From the NCBI RefSeq assembly GCF_051535235.1, contig NZ_JBPPLZ010000003.1, forward strand, positions 124,001 to 188,000: a DNA stretch of 64,000 nt, in the 5' to 3' direction. The position numbers and the translations under genes were made by a program. The stretch's first letter is position 1. Each line of letters starts with the position of its first letter. Below are positions 26,014-35,749 of this stretch, piece after piece. The notes below the pieces were generated by a model that saw only the letters and a program-made list of their open reading frames with translations, searched no databases and had not been told where the DNA came from. This DNA comes from Nitrobacter sp051535235. GTDB lineage: Bacteria; Pseudomonadota; Alphaproteobacteria; Rhizobiales; Xanthobacteraceae.

Positions 26014-28267
26014 TGGACTTCATCGCCGGAGGTTCGAACTTGACCGGTTCGGTCTTGCGCTTGGCGGTCGCCTGCAGGGTCGCAAGGATCGCTTCGCGCG
26101 GGCCATCCGCGACCAGCTTGCCCCGATCGAACACCAGAATGCGATTGACCAGCGAGAGCAGGGACGGGCGGTGCGTCGAGACGATGATCGTCATGTCGGT
26201 CTTCGCGAGCGTCTTCAGCCGCTCGAGGAATTCGGCCTCGCTGCGCACGTCGAAGTGCGCGGTCGGCTCGTCCATGAAGATGATCTTCGGATTGCGGATC
26301 ATGGCACGCGCCAGACCGATCGCCTGTTTCTGTCCGCCGGACAGGCTGCGTCCGCCTTCGGAGATCGGCATGTCGTAGCCGAGCGGATGTCCGGCAATGA
26401 ACTGTTCGACGCCGGCGAGCCTGGCGGCGTTCACGACTTCCTCGTCCGTCGCCGACGGCTTGCCGAGCGTGATGTTGTCGCGCAGCTTGCCGAAAAACAG
26501 GTCGGTATCCTGCATGACAAAACCGATGCCGGTGCGCAGGTCGGCCGGATCGTATTGCCGGGAGTCGATGCCGTCGATCGAGACGCTTCCTTCCCGCGGC
26601 TCGTAGAAACCGGCAAGCAGGCGGCCGACCGTGGTCTTGCCTGACCCCACGCGACCGATGATCGCGACCCGCTCGCCGGGCGCGATCTTGAAAGATATTT
26701 TCTCCAGCGCACTCTCGTTGGTGCCCGGATAGGAGAAGCTGACATTGTCGAAGACGACGGCACCCTGCGCGATCTTTCGCTCGACGAACGTGCGCCCTGG
26801 CGGCCGCTCGCGTTCGAGCTGCATGAGCTTGTCGATCGCCTTGAGCGAGATGACGGTCTGCGTGGCGCGCGTAATCAGGGAGGCAAGGCTGGATATCGGC
26901 GCCAGCACGCGGCCCGCCAGCATGTTCGCGCCGATCAGCGCGCCCATCGAAATCTGACCGTCGAGGACCAGGAAAACGCCAACGACGATCAGCAGCATGC
27001 TGGTGATCTGTTGGGCGGAGCTTGAAACCGTCAGTGCAATGGACGACCAGAGATGGACTTCCTCTCCGGATCTCGCGGTCGCCGCGACCGAGCGTTCCCA
27101 CGCGGTCTGCATTCGCGATTCCGCGCCGGTCGCGCGAACCGTCTCGATACCCGACAGGGATTCGATCAGGACGCCGTGCCGGGCGGCCGATTCAGCCTGA
27201 AGGCGGTTGATCGCGCGGTCGAGCGGGCGCTGCAGGATGATGCCGGCGACCAGAACGATCGGCAGCATCGCCAGGGGAATCCAGGCAAGCGGCCCTGCGA
27301 TCATGAAGAGGACGCCGATGAAGATGATCGCGAACACGAGATCGGTTGCGGCAACGACCGTTCCCGATGTGAAGAAATCCCTGACCGATTCGAAATCGCG
27401 CATCTGATTGGCGAGAATGCCGACAGAGGTTGGCCGGTTCGCCATCTTGAGCGCGAGAACGTGCTCGAAGATATCGGATGCCAGGACGACATCTATTTTC
27501 TTGCCGGTGATGTCGATGATCCGCGCGCGAACGATTCGAATGATGAAATCGAAAACGATCGCCAGGCCGAGACCTACCGCGAGAGCTATCAGCGATGGGA
27601 CCGCGCCATTCGGAATGACGCGGTCATAGACGTTCATCGTGAACAGCGGAGCGGCGAGGGCGAGCATGTTGACGAGAAAAGCCGCCAGAGCGACATGCCA
27701 GTAGTTCGAACCGAACTTGCGGACCACGCTCCAGAACCAATGCGTCCGCGGAGCGTCGCCCGCGGCGATGGCGCGGGCGTCCGCCGCGCCGGCCGGTTTG
27801 ACCAGGAACGTGAAGCCGGAATAGCTCGCGGCGAGATCGGCGACGTCGTAGACCTCGCGCGCTTCCGGCCGTGCGGTATCGACGACGGTTGCGGTTCGGT
27901 CCTGACCACTGATGCCGACCAGGATGAGGGGCGGCCTGTTCTTCATGATCAGGAGCGCGGGAAGCACCAGCGCCGGGATCTCGGCGACGGGACGCTGGAC
28001 CGGCTCGATCTCGAGACCGGCGCGCAGACCCGCTCGTTCGACGAGCGTCGCGGTCAGCTTTCCGTCGACGGTGGGGAGCCCGGCGATCAGCGCCTGACGG
28101 CTGATCGCACGACCATGATGTGCGGCGAGGTAGAGCAGGGCGTCGGCTAGATAATCCCGCTGATTGTCCGCACTCTCGGACTTATCCAGCTCGGGCGGCT
28201 GGCGGTTGACTGACGCGCTGGGGTTCACGGATCGCTTTCCTGGCCTGGCTCGATGCCGGCCCATCAT
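26000..28267 (-). CDS. Type I secretion ABC transporter with C39-like domain (LapB/HlyB-like)
   Basis: A 755-residue exporter half. An N-terminal peptidase C39-like domain (about 38-160) has no cysteine at the catalytic position, so it serves to bind substrate rather than cleave a leader. The membrane domain (about 185-470) has six predicted helices. The ATPase domain (about 500-740) has Walker A GRVGSGKTT (538-546), signature LSGGQ (642-646) and Walker B IIFMDE (662-667). Such transporters recognise C-terminal signals of RTX adhesins; the convergent giant adhesin is the obvious cargo. It is separated from the TolC gene upstream by 180 bp and overlaps hlyD downstream. Confidence 0.93.
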   Translation of the reverse strand: MMGRHRARPGKRSVNPSASVNRQPPELDKSESADNQRDYLADALLYLAAHHGRAISRQALIAGLPTVDGKLTATLVERAGLRAGLEIEPVQRPVAEIPALVLPALLIMKNRPPLILVGISGQDRTATVVDTARPEAREVYDVADLAASYSGFTFLVKPAGAADARAIAAGDAPRTHWFWSVVRKFGSNYWHVALAAFLVNMLALAAPLFTMNVYDRVIPNGAVPSLIALAVGLGLAIVFDFIIRIVRARIIDITGKKIDVVLASDIFEHVLALKMANRPTSVGILANQMRDFESVRDFFTSGTVVAATDLVFAIIFIGVLFMIAGPLAWIPLAMLPIVLVAGIILQRPLDRAINRLQAESAARHGVLIESLSGIETVRATGAESRMQTAWERSVAATARSGEEVHLWSSIALTVSSSAQQITSMLLIVVGVFLVLDGQISMGALIGANMLAGRVLAPISSLASLITRATQTVISLKAIDKLMQLERERPPGRTFVERKIAQGAVVFDNVSFSYPGTNESALEKISFKIAPGERVAIIGRVGSGKTTVGRLLAGFYEPREGSVSIDGIDSRQYDPADLRTGIGFVMQDTDLFFGKLRDNITLGKPSATDEEVVNAARLAGVEQFIAGHPLGYDMPISEGGRSLSGGQKQAIGLARAMIRNPKIIFMDEPTAHFDVRSEAEFLERLKTLAKTDMTIIVSTHRPSLLSLVNRILVFDRGKLVADGPREAILATLQATAKRKTEPVKFEPPAMKSNAAV

Positions 28268-28447
28268 AAGCGCGATCAGGTCCGGAAATCGGAAAACATC
28301 AAAATAATACTAATTCGTACCGACGAACGAAATAAAACATACATACACTGACGCAGCATCGCCGCGCCAGCATATGCATGAAAGATCGTCAGTCGTCTCG
28401 TCGTTCAATTAACCTTGGCCGGTCTGCGCCGCCCCGGTCACGGTGGT
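28268..28447 (-). promoter_or_regulatory. AT-rich gap upstream of the ABC transporter gene
   Basis: A 180-bp spacer, clearly more AT-rich than the flanking genes, between the TolC stop and the ABC transporter start. It could hold an internal promoter for the transporter-adaptor pair. No hexamers were assigned with confidence. Confidence 0.35.
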
Positions 28448-30013
28448 CTAATGAGGCAGTGTACGCCAGTTGGCCGCGGCCTCGACCAGTTCCGCAGCCG
28501 GATTGACCGCGCTCCAGCGCTCGGAGAAGCCGGCGGCGTCAAGCGCGCCATGCTTTCCGCCGTCGTTTGTCGACGCGTAATTCAGCGGCGTGACCGGCTG
28601 CCCGATCTCGGCCTTGAGGGGGGCCGGGCCTGATTCCGGCGCATGCAGCAGAACAGGTGGAAGTTTGGTCGGGAACAGGCCGAACGGCTTGATCGGCAGC
28701 GGCGCGGCGTCGGCCGGCGGGGGTGCCTTGATGTATTCGATCAGTTCCCCCATCGCGGCGAGGAGCTGATAGTCGGCGAACACCGCGACACCCTGGGTGG
28801 AGACCAGCGACACGAGTCCGTTGAAGAGCTGGTTCTGGGCGTTCAGAAGATCGACCAGCGAACGCTGCCCCAACTCGTACTCCTTCTGATAGGAGACGAT
28901 GACTTTGCGATCCGAGGCGATCTGCCGGCTCAGGGCCGAGATGCGATCGGCGGTCAGCGTTCGGGCAGCCCAGGCTTTATCGATCGATTCCACGGCATCG
29001 CGCTGCAGGCGTGCGTGCCGCATCGTGCCTTCGATGTAGCGCTCCGCCATTTCCTTTCGCCGCCAGGTGTCCTGGCCGCCACGGAAGATATCCCAGCTCA
29101 CGACCACCTTGCCGCTGACGTCGTCACGGCGTCCGACATAGCTGTCCGAATCGATACCCTGCGACGCACGTCCTTCGAGATAAACGTTCGGCACGAACGC
29201 GCCTGCGGTGCTGTCGAAGGCATATTTCGCCGCGCGCGCGTCGGAGTCGGCGGCCTTGATGGTCGGGTTGAACTGCAACGCCCGGGCGAGCGAGTCGTCT
29301 TTCGATCGCGGCATCCCGCCGAGTCGTCCCGGCGTCCGCAGATTGACCGGCTCCAGGCCGACGGCCCGCCGATACTTGGCGCGAGCTTCATCCAGACTCT
29401 GGCGGAAACCGGCAAGGGTCGCCTCGGCTGCCTCGACCCGCTCGCGGGTCTGTTCAAGGTCTCCTTCTCCCGCGCGGCCGCCGTCAAAGCGGGCCTGAAC
29501 GTTGGCGAAAAGATTCCGGTGAACCCTGAGGTTATCTTCGGCTATCGTTATGAGACGCAAATAGCGCGTCACGTCGACATAGGCTTCGGCCGCATCGAGA
29601 GCCAGCAACTCGGTTCGTTCGTGGACGCGCGCAGCAGCGGCGTTTACACGCGCCGTCTGACGCCAGATCTCGTTGATCGAGGTGAAACCGTCGAACACCA
29701 ATTGCCGGACGACGACCGATGCGGCGCGCCCGTTCATCCAGTCTCCGTTACCCAGCGGAGCCGGAACGACGTTCTGGTTGAACCGCTCAGGACCCCAGCG
29801 TCCCTCGACACGCACCTGCGGCAGCAGGGTGCTCTGTTGTTGGCGAAGTTCCGATTCAGTCGCCCGCCGGTTCGCGGCCGCTTCTCCCACGCCGGGATTC
29901 GTTGCCACCGCCTGTTTCAACGCATCGTTGATCGAAAAACCGCCTTGGGAATGGGCCGAAACCGGCAGAACCACCAAGCCGATCACAATTGGTGCAATAA
30001 TCTGAATTCGCAT
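28448..30013 (-). CDS. TolC-family outer membrane channel (LapE-like)
   Basis: About 521 residues from the ATG at 30013, chosen because a signal peptide (RIQIIAPIVIGLVVLPVSA, cleavage after HSQ) follows directly; the frame is open to ATGs at 30043 and 30127. Two repeated TolC-type halves are visible: SINDALKQAVATNPGV and later QFNPTIKAADSDARAAKYA, each followed by long helices. A GQRSLVDLLNAQNQLF motif near the second half is typical of type I secretion outer membrane proteins. A Pro-rich C-terminal tail (about 100 residues) follows. It is the first gene of the secretion cluster. Confidence 0.9.
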   Translation of the reverse strand: MRIQIIAPIVIGLVVLPVSAHSQGGFSINDALKQAVATNPGVGEAAANRRATESELRQQQSTLLPQVRVEGRWGPERFNQNVVPAPLGNGDWMNGRAASVVVRQLVFDGFTSINEIWRQTARVNAAAARVHERTELLALDAAEAYVDVTRYLRLITIAEDNLRVHRNLFANVQARFDGGRAGEGDLEQTRERVEAAEATLAGFRQSLDEARAKYRRAVGLEPVNLRTPGRLGGMPRSKDDSLARALQFNPTIKAADSDARAAKYAFDSTAGAFVPNVYLEGRASQGIDSDSYVGRRDDVSGKVVVSWDIFRGGQDTWRRKEMAERYIEGTMRHARLQRDAVESIDKAWAARTLTADRISALSRQIASDRKVIVSYQKEYELGQRSLVDLLNAQNQLFNGLVSLVSTQGVAVFADYQLLAAMGELIEYIKAPPPADAAPLPIKPFGLFPTKLPPVLLHAPESGPAPLKAEIGQPVTPLNYASTNDGGKHGALDAAGFSERWSAVNPAAELVEAAANWRTLPH

Positions 30014-30390
30014 TCGCAAATACTCAAAGTCTCGCGTGGGCATTGAGCGTTCTTGAATAACAGAAGGAGTTCCCTCAGGCTGGAGATTCCAGCGCCAATT
30101 GAGGCCGCCGCGCCCCATTTGAGGCACTTTGCGGGCAGGTGTGGCACAAAAACCTCATAAATAAGGCGCGGCAGAGGTACCGGGATAATCCCCTGTGCAT
30201 ATCTTGCCCCTGCCGCTCCGGGCGTCGGAATCGGCTGCGGCCGGAAGCCGCCGCGGCAGACAGGACTCCGATCGGCGGCCGTTGTGCACTGCGGTAATAA
30301 TCACGGGGGCCCGGGGAAGCGACGCGGATAAACCAAGACCTGCGCCTGCAGGCTGGGCATTTCAGAGGGGAAATCAGAAGCGGGTTCTAT
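30014..30390. other. Upstream region of the TolC-type gene
   Basis: This space before the first secretion gene holds no convincing gene; a 65-codon frame at 30195-30392 is Arg-rich and has no ribosome-binding site. The promoter for the minus-strand secretion cluster should lie here but I could not identify it. Confidence 0.35.
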
Positions 30391-30453
30391 GATTTTGATT
30401 TGACGCGTTTTCCTCACGCAAACCGGTATCGGCTTCGCCCGAAAACGCTATAA
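30391..30453. repeat. Dispersed intergenic repeat (copy B)
   Basis: It contains TTGACGCGTTTTCC, then AAACCGGTATC, then CGAAAACGCTATAA. The inverted complement of 51067-51129 matches it with only a few differences over about 50 bp. The ends CGTTTTC and GAAAACG are themselves complementary, so the element can fold into a long hairpin. It ends 26 nt before the start of the next gene. Confidence 0.7.
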
Positions 30454-30479
30454 GGCGGGTCTCTTTTGGGGAATCGGTC

Positions 30480-31655
30480 ATGGCGTCGGCGGAATTCGAT
30501 ATCGTTGTCTATGGTGCAAGCGGATTCACCGGCCGGCTGGTCGCGGAATATCTTGCCACGGAGTATCGCGGCAGCGATCTGAGGTGGGCGATCGCGGGCC
30601 GCAGCCTCGACAAGCTCGCGTCGGTGCGCGACGCCATCGGCGCGCCGCGCGACCTGCCGCTGATCGCCGCGGATGCCGGCGATCCCGCCTCGATTAAGGC
30701 GATGGTCGGCCGCACGGCGTCGGTGGTGAGCACGGTCGGACCTTATCAGCTCTACGGCTCCGGTCTGGTGGCCGCCTGCGCGGCCGGCGGCACCGATTAT
30801 CTCGACCTCTGTGGCGAGCCGATCTGGATGCGGCAGATGATCGACGCCCATGAGGCGCAGGCGCGCAGGAGCGGCGCGCGGATCGTGTTCTCCTGCGGCT
30901 ACGACTCGCTGCCGTTCGAACTCGGCGTGTTCTTTCTTCAGCAGGCCGCGAAACAGCGGCTCGGGTCGAGCGTCGCGCGGGTCAAGGGCCGCGTGCGCAA
31001 GATGAAGGGCACGTTTTCCGGCGGCACCGCTGCGAGCATGAGGGCGATCTTCGCCGCCGCGGCCAACGATCCCGATCTGTTGCCGAAACTGCGCGATCCC
31101 TTCGTGCTGACGCCGGGATTCGAAGGGCCGAAGCAACCACCCGGCAACAAGCCGCTGTTCGACGAGGACATCGGAATGTGGGTGGCGCCGTTCGTGATGG
31201 CGAACATCAACACCCGCAATGTCCACCGCTCCAACTTTCTGCTCGACTTCCCCTATGGCCGGGATTTCGTCTACGACGAGATGATGGTCGCGGGTCCGAA
31301 GGACAGCGGCGAGGCGACCGCGAAAGCCATCATCGCCGCCAACAACAAGCTCGGCGCGCAGGGTGGTCCGAAGCCGGGCGAGGGACCGTCAAAGGAGGAA
31401 CGCGACAGCGGATATTACGATCTTCTCTTCGTCGGCCTCGCGCCAGACGGGCGGCAGGTGAAAGCCGCGGTGACCGGCGACCGCGATCCGGGTTACGGAT
31501 CGACCTCGAAGATGATCGCCGAATGCGCGATCTGCCTGCGGCGCGACACCCCGGACGTGGCCGGCGGCTTCTGGACGCCGGGCGCCGCGATGAAGGACGC
31601 GCTGCTCAAACGGCTCGTCGACCATGCCGGCATGACGTTCACGATCGAGCCGTAA
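30480..31655 (+). CDS. Saccharopine dehydrogenase-like NAD(P)-binding oxidoreductase
   Basis: A 391-residue soluble protein starting with a Rossmann fold (DIVVYGASGFTGRLVAEYL, glycine motif GASGFTG at about residues 12-18), a conserved VVSTVGPYQLYG segment, then YLDLCGEPIW and FSCGYDSLPFELG. This is the pattern of the saccharopine dehydrogenase-like / trans-acting enoyl reductase family (Rv2449c-like, SCCPDH-like), whose substrates are mostly unknown and probably lipid-related. GGGGA lies 9 nt before the ATG. It is monocistronic and convergent with the polysaccharide cluster. Confidence 0.85.
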   Translation: MASAEFDIVVYGASGFTGRLVAEYLATEYRGSDLRWAIAGRSLDKLASVRDAIGAPRDLPLIAADAGDPASIKAMVGRTASVVSTVGPYQLYGSGLVAACAAGGTDYLDLCGEPIWMRQMIDAHEAQARRSGARIVFSCGYDSLPFELGVFFLQQAAKQRLGSSVARVKGRVRKMKGTFSGGTAASMRAIFAAAANDPDLLPKLRDPFVLTPGFEGPKQPPGNKPLFDEDIGMWVAPFVMANINTRNVHRSNFLLDFPYGRDFVYDEMMVAGPKDSGEATAKAIIAANNKLGAQGGPKPGEGPSKEERDSGYYDLLFVGLAPDGRQVKAAVTGDRDPGYGSTSKMIAECAICLRRDTPDVAGGFWTPGAAMKDALLKRLVDHAGMTFTIEP

Positions 31656-31665
31656 CCCTTTCGCT

Positions 31666-32934
31666 CTACTGCGATGCCTGCGGCACCGGAGCCTGCCGCG
31701 CCTCGGCCATGTGCCGGTGGGCTGCCGCGAACATGCCCCACATCATGCCAAGCATCAGCCAGAAGTGACGCCAGTGATCGGTGTCGATGACGAAGCTCTC
31801 GCCGACGGTGCCCAGAAACGCCGTGAAGATCGCGAGATAGGTTCGTTGCCAGGGAACCCGGACGAAAATGTAGCGAAAGCCCAGGATCACGGTGGTGAAG
31901 ATCAGCACGGGATAGCAGATGCCTGAAATCCACCCGCCCGACATGAAGGCGTTCAGATAGGAGTTGTGGGTGTCTTCGGGAAAGAACCGCGTGAACTGCA
32001 ACGGGCCGATGCCGAGCGGCAGGTCCAGCGCCATCTGGAAACCGAGAATGTGCCGGCCGAAACGGCCGAAGCGGCCTTCGTCATAGCTCTGGTCGAAACT
32101 CGCGCGCTCCTTGAACAGGCTGTCGACCGAATCGAACGACAGCAGGATCGCCAGCAGCATCGCGATCGCGACGGCCGCGATCACCGCGGTCGTGACCAGA
32201 CGCGAGCGCTGTCTGGTCGACGGGCTGGTCAGGAACATCAGGACCAGCATGAAAGCCGATGTCAGCACGAACTGGCCCCAGGCCGCGCGCGAAAACGCCA
32301 GCAGCAGCGCAAGGCTGATGATCCCGAGCACGATGGCGCTGCGGACGGCCTTTCCGAGACGGGCCGTGACGACGTTTTGCAGGACGAACAATGCCGGCAA
32401 AATCAGGAACGCTGAGAGCACGTTCGGGTCCTTGAAGGTGCCGCGCGCGCGCCCATAAAGCGTCAGCACGTCGTGCTCGCCCGGCACCAGATGGAAATAG
32501 CCCGCGATGCCGGCCAGCGACGCGATCACCGCGCCGAAAATCAGGCCGCGCCGCAGCAGTTCGAGCCGTGCCGCGGTATCGTCCGAAAACACCAGCGCGA
32601 AGAAGATGACCGTCACGGCCATGTACCAGGAGGTCATGATCCAGTTCACGATCGGCGTCTTGTCCATGAGGTACGCGGCGCTGATCGTATAGCCGAGGTT
32701 GACCAGAAACAGCAGCAGCACCAGCGGAACGAACGCCAGCCGCACCCGCAGGCCCGTCGCGGCGAACACGACCATCGCGGCCAGTGTCGCGAATTCGTAC
32801 GGGCTGGGTTCGATGTAGACGATCGCGCCGCCGGCGCCGACCAGCCACAGCAGCGCGCGCTGGAGCGAGGCTATGCCCGGCGCCTGCGTCGTCGGAAGCC
32901 GAAGCGAACCGTCAACCGCTGCGGGATAAGCCAT
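31666..32934 (-). CDS. O-antigen ligase/polymerase-like (Wzy_C) membrane protein
   Basis: A 422-residue protein with about ten hydrophobic helices and a large periplasmic loop holding GIGPLQFTRFFPEDTHNSYL, the typical segment of the O-antigen ligase / polymerase family (PF04932). It probably polymerises or transfers the exopolysaccharide repeat. I prefer the ATG at 32934, preceded by GGCGAGAG, over a GTG at 32955. It is the last gene of a minus-strand polysaccharide cluster, 33 nt after the sugar transferase stop. Confidence 0.85.
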   Translation of the reverse strand: MAYPAAVDGSLRLPTTQAPGIASLQRALLWLVGAGGAIVYIEPSPYEFATLAAMVVFAATGLRVRLAFVPLVLLLFLVNLGYTISAAYLMDKTPIVNWIMTSWYMAVTVIFFALVFSDDTAARLELLRRGLIFGAVIASLAGIAGYFHLVPGEHDVLTLYGRARGTFKDPNVLSAFLILPALFVLQNVVTARLGKAVRSAIVLGIISLALLLAFSRAAWGQFVLTSAFMLVLMFLTSPSTRQRSRLVTTAVIAAVAIAMLLAILLSFDSVDSLFKERASFDQSYDEGRFGRFGRHILGFQMALDLPLGIGPLQFTRFFPEDTHNSYLNAFMSGGWISGICYPVLIFTTVILGFRYIFVRVPWQRTYLAIFTAFLGTVGESFVIDTDHWRHFWLMLGMMWGMFAAAHRHMAEARQAPVPQASQ

Positions 32935-32967
32935 CACACTCTCGCCAAACTCCACGCACGAGACAGG

Positions 32968-34500
32968 TCAATAGGCGTTCTCTGATTTCAGCAGCGCCAG
33001 CGGCGTCTTGAGCAGAATGTAGAGATCGAACAGCACCGACCAGTTCTCGATGTAATAGAGGTCGAACTCGACGCGCTTCTGGATCTTTTCCTCGTTGTCG
33101 ATCTCGCCGCGCCATCCGTTGATCTGCGCCCAGCCGGTGATGCCGGGCTTGACGCGGTGACGCGCGAAGTAACCGTCAACGGCCTCATCGAACAGCCGCG
33201 TCTGCAGTTTGCCCTGCACGGCATGGGGACGGGGTCCGACAAGGGACAGGTTGCCCTTGAAGACGACGTTGAAAAGCTGCGGCAGCTCGTCGAGGCTGGT
33301 CTTGCGGATGAAGCGTCCGACGCGGGTGACGCGGCTGTCGTTCTTGGTGACCACCTTGGTGGCCAGCGGATCGGCCTGATCGTGAAACAGCGAGCGGAAC
33401 TTGAAGACGTCGATGCGTTCGTTGTTGAAGCCGAAGCGTTTCTGGCGGAACAGCACCGGACCCGGACTGTCGAGCCTGACCGCGAGCGCGACCAGCGCCA
33501 TCACCGGCGAAACCAGCAGCAGGATCAAGGCGCCGACCACCCGGTCGAACAGCCATTTCAGCACCAGGTCCCAGTCGGTGATCGGAGCCTCGAAGACGTC
33601 CAGCATCGGGACTTCGCCGAGATAGGAATAGGCGCGGGGGCGGAAACGAAGCTCGTTGGTATGCGCGGACAGGCGGATATCCACCGGCAGTACCCACAGC
33701 TTCTTCAGCATCTGCAGAATGCGGGTTTCTGCCGAGATCGGCAGCGCGAACAGCACCAGATCGAGCCGGGTCCGCCGCGCGAATTCGAGCACGTCGTCGA
33801 CCTTGCCGAGCTTCGGGCTTCCGGCGCAGGTATCGAGCGCGCGCTGATCGTTGCGGTCGTCGAACACGCCGAGAATTTCGATGTCGGAATCCGGCTGCGC
33901 TCTCAACGCTCTGATGAGGTTTTCTCCGCTCTCGTCCGAACCGACGATGACGGTGCGGCGGTCGAGCCGGCCGTCACGCGCCCAGCGCCGGATGATCGCG
34001 CGCAGCATGAGCCGTCCCGCGATCAGGCCCGCCAGGCCGACAAGGAAGAACGAAGCCAGCCAGAGCCGCGAGAGGGCGTCGCCGAGCTTGAGGAAGAAAG
34101 AGATGCCGATGAACAGCAGGAAAACGAAGGCCCATGACGAGACCATCCGCGTCATCTGCCGCAACTGTCCGCGAAAGACCTGCACGGCGTAGATATCGGC
34201 GGCCTGGAAACAGACGACCGTGGCGGCGGCCATGGCAAGGATCGCCGCGATATAGCTCCAGTTGAAACCGTCGATGCGGGCGGCGTATCCGAGGTAGAGC
34301 GCGGTGCCGATCAGGCTCAGCAGCACGAAGTCGGCGGCACGCACGATGCCGGTGATCACGATGGGCGAATAGGCCGGCCGCACCTTCTGGTTGGCGACAG
34401 CAAGCGCCGCGGGCGACAGCCGCCGCCGGCGCTCCACGGGTACGGCCCGGCCGCTGCTCGCCGCCGCATCGCTCCCCGAGCGCGCGTTGATAAGGTCCAT
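32968..34500 (-). CDS. Polyprenyl-phosphate sugar phosphotransferase (exopolysaccharide initiating transferase)
   Basis: A 510-residue WbaP/PssY-type enzyme. The ATG at 34500 has GAGGA 4 nt upstream; the frame is open further upstream without coding character. Four N-terminal membrane helices (about residues 45-200) are followed by a Rossmann-like domain (RRTVIVGSDESGENLIRAL) and a C-terminal bacterial sugar transferase domain (about 315-510) with the motifs FKFRSL, IRKTSLDELPQLFNV, SLVGPRPHA, KPGITGWAQINGWRGE and YYIENWSV. It transfers a sugar-1-phosphate to undecaprenyl phosphate, starting repeat-unit assembly at the inner membrane. Confidence 0.93.
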   Translation of the reverse strand: MDLINARSGSDAAASSGRAVPVERRRRLSPAALAVANQKVRPAYSPIVITGIVRAADFVLLSLIGTALYLGYAARIDGFNWSYIAAILAMAAATVVCFQAADIYAVQVFRGQLRQMTRMVSSWAFVFLLFIGISFFLKLGDALSRLWLASFFLVGLAGLIAGRLMLRAIIRRWARDGRLDRRTVIVGSDESGENLIRALRAQPDSDIEILGVFDDRNDQRALDTCAGSPKLGKVDDVLEFARRTRLDLVLFALPISAETRILQMLKKLWVLPVDIRLSAHTNELRFRPRAYSYLGEVPMLDVFEAPITDWDLVLKWLFDRVVGALILLLVSPVMALVALAVRLDSPGPVLFRQKRFGFNNERIDVFKFRSLFHDQADPLATKVVTKNDSRVTRVGRFIRKTSLDELPQLFNVVFKGNLSLVGPRPHAVQGKLQTRLFDEAVDGYFARHRVKPGITGWAQINGWRGEIDNEEKIQKRVEFDLYYIENWSVLFDLYILLKTPLALLKSENAY

Positions 34501-34612
34501 GTCCTCAAGTCCACATCCGCGCCGCACGACGGAATGCGGCGCCGGGCACAACGACTTAAGGACGAAATCGGGAAGATTTGGTTTCGCGAAACCCGAGGCA
34601 TTTCGGAAACGG

Positions 34613-35746
34613 TTAACGTTTCGCAAACGCCTCGCGATAGCCTGCCAGGACGCCTTCGACCATCGCCGTCTGCGAGAAATGCACGACGATGCGCTCGCGC
34701 AGCGATTTGGCGCGCGTTGCCGCAGCGGCCGGGTCATCCAGCGCGGCCTTTATGGCCTCGGCGAGGGCGCCGACGTCGGCGGGCGCGAACAGCGCGTCGG
34801 TATGGGAATCGAAAATCTCGGGGATGCCGCCGACATTCGCCGCGATCATGGGAACGCCCGCCGCGGCCGCTTCGATCACCACATACGGCATGGAGTCGCC
34901 GCGCGACGGCACCACCAGCAAACGGCCCTTCGAGAATCCGTAACGCGCCTTGACGTGCCCGATGAAGCGGACCGCATCGCCAAGATCGAGCCGCTCGATC
35001 TGGGCTTTGAGCGCCGCGGTCTCTTCGCCGTCGCCGCCGAGGGTGAGGGTGACGGGCCGGCCGCCGGCCCGCAATTGCGCCACCGCGTCGATCAGGAGGT
35101 CGGCGCCCTTGATGTGCCTGAACTCGCCGACATAGGCGACGTCGGTCGCGTCGTCGGCCAGCGCGACGGGATCGAATTCATCGGCGGTGACGCCGTTGAA
35201 TACGCATTTCACGAGGCCGGCCGGCGTGCCGACGATGCGTTGATACGTATTGCGCGCGAATGCGCTTTCGAACAGGAACAGGTCGGTGCGGTTCATCAGC
35301 GCGCGTTCGATCCGGCTGTAGAACGCGCCTTTCATCGTCGCCAGAGGGTAGTGCAGGGACCCGCCGTGCGGCGTGTAGACCCGGATGACATCGTTCGACG
35401 CTCCCTTGAGCCGCACGAAGACGCCGGCCTTGGAGCCGTGTCCGTGCAGGACGTCGGGCTTCAACTTTCGGACCAGCGCCGCGAATCGCATCCACGCAAA
35501 CAGGTCGGTGAGGTGGGGTTCGCGCCGGATCGGGATGCGGTGAACGCCGAGTTTCATCCGCGGTGCGATTTCGGCAAGCGCAGTCTTCGCGCGCTCGCCG
35601 CCGGTGAGGCCGTCGGCGACGATGCCGACCAGATGACCGCGAGCGGCCTGTCCGTTGGCGACATCGAGGATGTGGCGGATGATTCCGCCGACCGGCGCGC
35701 GGACGGCGTGCAGGATGCGAAGCGGTTGATCGGGCGAGGGCGTCAT
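34613..35746 (-). CDS. Glycosyltransferase family 4 protein
   Basis: A 377-residue GT-B enzyme. The N-terminal acceptor domain has the glycine-rich VRAPVGGIIRHILDVANG, and HGHGSKAG and TPHGG follow. The C-terminal donor domain has VAYVGEFRHIKGADLLIDA, LGGDGEE and the PSRGDSMPYVVIEAAAAGVPMIA motif with the conserved glutamate that contacts the nucleotide sugar. It adds a sugar to the lipid-linked repeat in the cytoplasm. It starts 3 bp after the stop of the Wza-like gene, so the two are co-transcribed. It is the only ordinary glycosyltransferase in the visible locus. Confidence 0.9.
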   Translation of the reverse strand: MTPSPDQPLRILHAVRAPVGGIIRHILDVANGQAARGHLVGIVADGLTGGERAKTALAEIAPRMKLGVHRIPIRREPHLTDLFAWMRFAALVRKLKPDVLHGHGSKAGVFVRLKGASNDVIRVYTPHGGSLHYPLATMKGAFYSRIERALMNRTDLFLFESAFARNTYQRIVGTPAGLVKCVFNGVTADEFDPVALADDATDVAYVGEFRHIKGADLLIDAVAQLRAGGRPVTLTLGGDGEETAALKAQIERLDLGDAVRFIGHVKARYGFSKGRLLVVPSRGDSMPYVVIEAAAAGVPMIAANVGGIPEIFDSHTDALFAPADVGALAEAIKAALDDPAAAATRAKSLRERIVVHFSQTAMVEGVLAGYREAFAKR

Positions 35747-35749
35747 GCC

